DNA of 64,000 bases from Pseudooceanicola onchidii (GTDB lineage: Bacteria; Pseudomonadota; Alphaproteobacteria; Rhodobacterales; Rhodobacteraceae): NCBI RefSeq assembly GCF_004959925.1, contig NZ_SPUW01000001.1, positions 558,001-622,000 of the forward strand, given 5' to 3'. The notes under the pieces are model-generated. The model saw only the letters and a program-made list of their open reading frames with translations. It was not told where the DNA came from and did not search any database. Below are positions 61,835 through 64,000 of the stretch, piece by piece; within the stretch, counting starts at the first letter, position 1, and each line of letters begins with the position of its first letter. The translations under genes were made by a program, and so were the position numbers.

Positions 61835-61846
61835 CAATTCGAATTG
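61835..61846 (+). promoter_or_regulatory. Palindrome in the LysR-galB divergent promoter
   Basis: CAATTCGAATTG is a perfect 12-bp palindrome about 55 bp upstream of the galB ATG. A partial second copy of its half-site, TAATTCG, is at about 61792-61798. Position and spacing suit sites for the divergent LysR-type regulator. Confidence 0.5.
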
Positions 61847-61899
61847 CCGCATCGCCCCGAGGGTGAGATCACCGCCGCACCCGGACGGAGGAGGACCCA

Positions 61900-62631
61900 A
61901 TGACCCGGAAGACCGCCCTCGTGATCTCAGCCCATGCCGCCGACTTTGTCTGGCGCTGCGGCGGTGCCATCGCGCTGCATGCCGACAGGGGCTATGACGT
62001 GACGGTTCTGTGCCTGTCCTTCGGCGAACGCGGCGAAAGCGCCAAGCTGTGGAAGCGGGAAGGCATGACGCTGGACCGGGTCAAGACCGTCCGGCGGCAA
62101 GAGGCCGAAGCGGCCGCGCAGGCGCTTGGGGTGGCGGACCTGGTCTGTCTCGATCTCGGTGATTACCCGCTCGAGTTCTCGACCGACAACAAGATGAAGA
62201 TCGTCGATGTGATCCGCAGGGTGCAGCCGGCCTTCATGCTGAGCCATTCGCAGTACGACCCCTACAACACCGACCACATGAACACCACGAACGCGGTGCT
62301 GGAATGCCGGATGATCGCCCAGGCCTGGGGGCACAACCCCGGCGAAAAGGTCCTGGGCGCGCCACAGCTTTACCTGTTCGAGCCGCATCAGACCGAACAG
62401 ATGGGATGGAAGCCCGACACCTTCCTCGACATCACGCCGGTCTGGGACAAGAAGCGCGCGGCGATCGAATGCATGCAGGGGCAGGAGCACCTGTGGGACT
62501 ACTACACCCGCGTCGCACAGCAGCGCGCCAACCACTTCAAGCGCAATTCCGGCGGTCAGTCCGGCGGACGCGATTGCCGATACGCCGAGGGGTTCCAGTC
62601 GATCTTCCCCCGGACCGTCGACGAGTTGTGA
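61900..62631 (+). CDS. galB: 4-oxalomesaconate hydratase, PIG-L family
   Basis: 243 residues. Although the fold is that of PIG-L/LmbE deacetylases, the sequence follows the GalB hydratase of Pseudomonas putida as I recall it: VISAHAADFVWRCGGAIALH at the start, CLSFGERGESAKLW, HSQYDPYNTDH, LYLFEPHQTEQ and GQEHLWDYYTRVA. GalB hydrates 4-oxalomesaconate to 4-carboxy-4-hydroxy-2-oxoadipate in gallate and protocatechuate 4,5-cleavage pathways. A GGAGGAGG site precedes the ATG. First gene of a plus-strand operon with a dioxygenase gene and galC, divergent from the LysR gene. Confidence 0.88.
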   Translation: MTRKTALVISAHAADFVWRCGGAIALHADRGYDVTVLCLSFGERGESAKLWKREGMTLDRVKTVRRQEAEAAAQALGVADLVCLDLGDYPLEFSTDNKMKIVDVIRRVQPAFMLSHSQYDPYNTDHMNTTNAVLECRMIAQAWGHNPGEKVLGAPQLYLFEPHQTEQMGWKPDTFLDITPVWDKKRAAIECMQGQEHLWDYYTRVAQQRANHFKRNSGGQSGGRDCRYAEGFQSIFPRTVDEL

Positions 62632-62633
62632 TC

Positions 62634-62706
62634 GGGCAGGGGGCGCTGCCCCCGCACGTCAAAGCGCGCTTTGACGCGCCCCCCGGAGTATTTCCGGCAA
62701 GATGAA
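62634..62706 (+). repeat. Two-hairpin intergenic repeat, copy d
   Basis: Hairpin 1 is GGGGGCGCTGCCCCC (62639-62653). Hairpin 2 pairs CGTCAAAGCG (62657-62666) with CGCTTTGACG (62667-62676). Then CCCCCGGAGTATTTCCGGC and AAGATGAAG follow. It fills the gap between galB and the dioxygenase gene inside the operon. Confidence 0.65.
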
Positions 62707-62718
62707 GAGGAGGACAGG

Positions 62719-63678
62719 ATGGAGCCGACCACGCCAAGCTTCGATATCGCGCATCTGGGCCACATGGAGATGCTGACCGACCGCTATGACGAGAGCCTCG
62801 ATTTCTTCACCCGGGTCTACGGGCTGAAGCTGTCGGCCGAAGACGAGACCTCGGCCTACCTGCGCGCCTGGGACGATTACGAATTCCACACGCTCAAGCT
62901 GACGCGGGCCGAAACGACCGGGGTGGGGCACATCGGCTATCGCGCGGCCTCTCCGCAGGCGCTGGCGCGGCGGGTCGCGGCGATCGAGGCGTCCGGCTAC
63001 AAGACCCACGGCTGGGTCGAGGGCGATCCGGGGCACGGCCCGGCCTTCCGGTTCGAGGACCCCTTCGGCCATGTCTTCGAGATCTACTACGAAACCAAGT
63101 GGTACGAGGCGCAGCAGGACGCGGACCGCCCGGCGCTGAAGAACACGGCCTCGGCCTTTTCGGGCGCGGCGCCGCGGCGGATCGACCACCTGAACCTGCT
63201 GGCCTCGGACGTGGCCGAATTCCGGCGGTTCATGGAGGTCTGCCTTGGCAGTCGCGTGACCGAATACATCCAGCTGGACAACGGTCGGATCGGCGGCTGC
63301 TGGTTCACGGTGAACAACAAGACCTATGACCTGGCCTGCACCGAAGAACACGGCGGCGGTGACGGCCGTCTGCATCATGTCACCTATGCCACCGACCAGC
63401 GCGAGGACATCCTGCGCGCGGCCGACGTCTTCCTGCAGAACGGCGTGCATATCGAAACCGGGCCGCACAAGCATGCGATCCAGGGGACTTTCTTTCTGTA
63501 TGTCTGGGAGCCCGCCGGCAACCGGGTCGAACTGGCCAACGCCGGGGCGCGGCTGATCCTGGCGCCGGACTGGCAGCCGGTGAAATGGACGGAAGACGAC
63601 CGCAGGAAGGGGCAGGCCTGGGGCCTGAAGACGATCCCGACGTTCCACACCCACGGAACGCCGCCGGTGAAGGGCTAG
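62719..63678 (+). CDS. Type I (VOC-fold) extradiol dioxygenase
   Basis: 319 residues, two VOC modules, like catechol 2,3-dioxygenases. Likely Fe(II) ligands are His157 (RRIDHLNLL), His220 (LHHVTYAT) and Glu271 (GNRVELAN); their spacing, 63 and 51 residues, is close to that of XylE (61 and 51). A conserved second-sphere His lies in GPHKHAIQG and a Tyr in FFLYVWEP. It should open a catecholic ring next to the hydroxyls. Between galB and galC, the expected product is 4-oxalomesaconate or a related dicarboxylic acid, so the substrate may be gallate-like. The LigAB-type GalA usual in this position is not seen. GAGGAGG precedes the ATG. Confidence 0.88.
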   Translation: MEPTTPSFDIAHLGHMEMLTDRYDESLDFFTRVYGLKLSAEDETSAYLRAWDDYEFHTLKLTRAETTGVGHIGYRAASPQALARRVAAIEASGYKTHGWVEGDPGHGPAFRFEDPFGHVFEIYYETKWYEAQQDADRPALKNTASAFSGAAPRRIDHLNLLASDVAEFRRFMEVCLGSRVTEYIQLDNGRIGGCWFTVNNKTYDLACTEEHGGGDGRLHHVTYATDQREDILRAADVFLQNGVHIETGPHKHAIQGTFFLYVWEPAGNRVELANAGARLILAPDWQPVKWTEDDRRKGQAWGLKTIPTFHTHGTPPVKG

Positions 63679-63730
63679 GGGCCGTGCCGCGCAGCGCGGT
63701 ACGGCTCGGGTATTTTGGGAAAGAGGAAGA
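63679..63730 (+). repeat. Two-hairpin intergenic repeat, copy e (hairpin 1 missing)
   Basis: GCCGTGCCGCGC (63681-63692) pairs with GCGCGGTACGGC (63694-63705), with one G-T pair. TCGGGTATTTTGGGAAAGAGGAAGA follows in two parts: the TCGGGTATTTTGG tail and the AAGAGGAAGA end. It lies between the dioxygenase gene and galC. Confidence 0.55.
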
Positions 63731-63737
63731 GGTCAGG

Positions 63738-64000
63738 ATGGCTGTTGTCGTGCAGGATGTGAACCGGGCCGATCCCGTGGTGATCGACGGGCTGGCGCGG
63801 GCGGGCGTCGCCACCGTGCATGAGGCGCAGGGGCGGACGGGGTGTCTGGCCAGCCACATGCGGCCGATCTACGGCGGCGCGCAGATCGCCGGGTCGGCGG
63901 TCACGATCTCGGCCCCGCCGGGTGACAACTGGATGCTGCATGTGGCGATCGAACAGCTGCGCGATGGCGACGTGCTGGTGCTGGCGCCGACCGCGCCCTG
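63738..64000 (+). CDS. galC: 4-carboxy-4-hydroxy-2-oxoadipate aldolase, N-terminal part (cut by window end)
   Basis: The first 87 codons are visible, running off the right edge. The translation begins [20 protein letters not shown] and continues with [33 protein letters not shown] and [13 protein letters not shown], the pattern of RraA-like class II pyruvate aldolases such as GalC/LigK/ProA. These split 4-carboxy-4-hydroxy-2-oxoadipate into pyruvate and oxaloacetate. Placement after galB and a ring-cleaving dioxygenase supports that substrate over the related RNase E inhibitor RraA. A ribosome site (GAGGTCAGG) precedes the ATG. Confidence 0.87.
   Translation, partial: MAVVVQDVNRADPVVIDGLARAGVATVHEAQGRTGCLASHMRPIYGGAQIAGSAVTISAPPGDNWMLHVAIEQLRDGDVLVLAPTAP

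Noticed and set aside
61900-62631. Ordinary PIG-L/LmbE N-acetylglucosamine deacetylase
   Set aside because: The start motif, the HQTEQ and GQEHLW segments and the galC neighbour fit GalB hydratase better than sugar deacetylases.

Overview
The window looks like chromosome from a high-GC alphaproteobacterium of the order Rhodobacterales (Rhodobacter/Roseobacter relatives). The evidence is the strong GC bias at third codon positions, a [2Fe-2S] ferredoxin of the Rhodobacter FdVI (FdxE) type, a VPLPA-CTERM sorting tail, an RTX protein with a C-terminal Hint domain, the infA-maf-RNase G-yacG and hisD-UPF0262-phosphatase gene orders, a GTTC-N7-GTTC LexA box and a TTAA-N7-TTAA CtrA-type box. I saw no phage, insertion sequence or CRISPR array. 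One tRNA gene, tRNA-Ser(UGA), is present.

Layout. 0-10.8 kb: the end of an enoyl-CoA hydratase, a LysE/RhtB exporter, an AT-rich orphan gene between look-alike terminators, a very acidic 786-residue protein, thiamine diphosphokinase, a DMT transporter, a secreted protein with three YNPDGRDAG repeats, L-serine dehydratase, RpiA and glutathione reductase. 10.8-20.6 kb: hflK-hflC-DUF2065-degP (membrane protein quality control), a gene behind a CtrA-like box, a lipoprotein, a LexA-box-controlled free-standing DnaE2-type OB-fold protein, FdxE, an FG-GAP-like protein and purD with a coupled partner. 20.6-28.1 kb: DUF3422, nitrilase, YciB, a DMT transporter, MgtC, FtsY and an AlkB-type hydroxylase. 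28.1-35.6 kb: xseA, infA-maf-RNase G-yacG, hisD-UPF0262-LMW phosphatase, a SnoaL-like protein and a GNAT protein. 35.8-44.8 kb: an RTX-Hint protein, a sulfotransferase fusion, an AdoMet decarboxylase homologue that lacks its catalytic residues, ackA with a MaoC-Pta fusion, a phasin-like gene and an enoyl-CoA hydratase. 44.8-51.6 kb: a long co-directional chain (SPOR lipoprotein, D,D-carboxypeptidase, tmk, holB, tatD, MBL hydrolase, AEC carrier), several genes of which overlap by 1 bp. 51.8-53.1 kb: a VPLPA-CTERM protein and tRNA-Ser.

53.2-64 kb is an accessory catabolic region. On the minus strand it holds a two-gene operon (AMP-forming acyl-CoA ligase plus a ThDP enzyme resembling 2-hydroxyacyl-CoA lyases) with a palindromic operator and a GntR/FCD regulator, then a three-gene TRAP transporter, then a LysR-type regulator with two tandem helix-turn-helix domains. 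Divergent from the LysR gene runs galB (4-oxalomesaconate hydratase), a type I (VOC-fold) extradiol dioxygenase, and the start of galC (4-carboxy-4-hydroxy-2-oxoadipate aldolase, cut by the window end). I read this as a gallate-like ring-cleavage route to pyruvate and oxaloacetate, with a VOC dioxygenase where a LigAB-type enzyme such as GalA is usual.

The most interesting points are the SOS-controlled DnaE2 OB-fold protein, the AdoMet decarboxylase pseudoenzyme, the ring-cleavage cluster with its tandem-HTH regulator, and a family of two-hairpin intergenic repeats (five copies and one partial).
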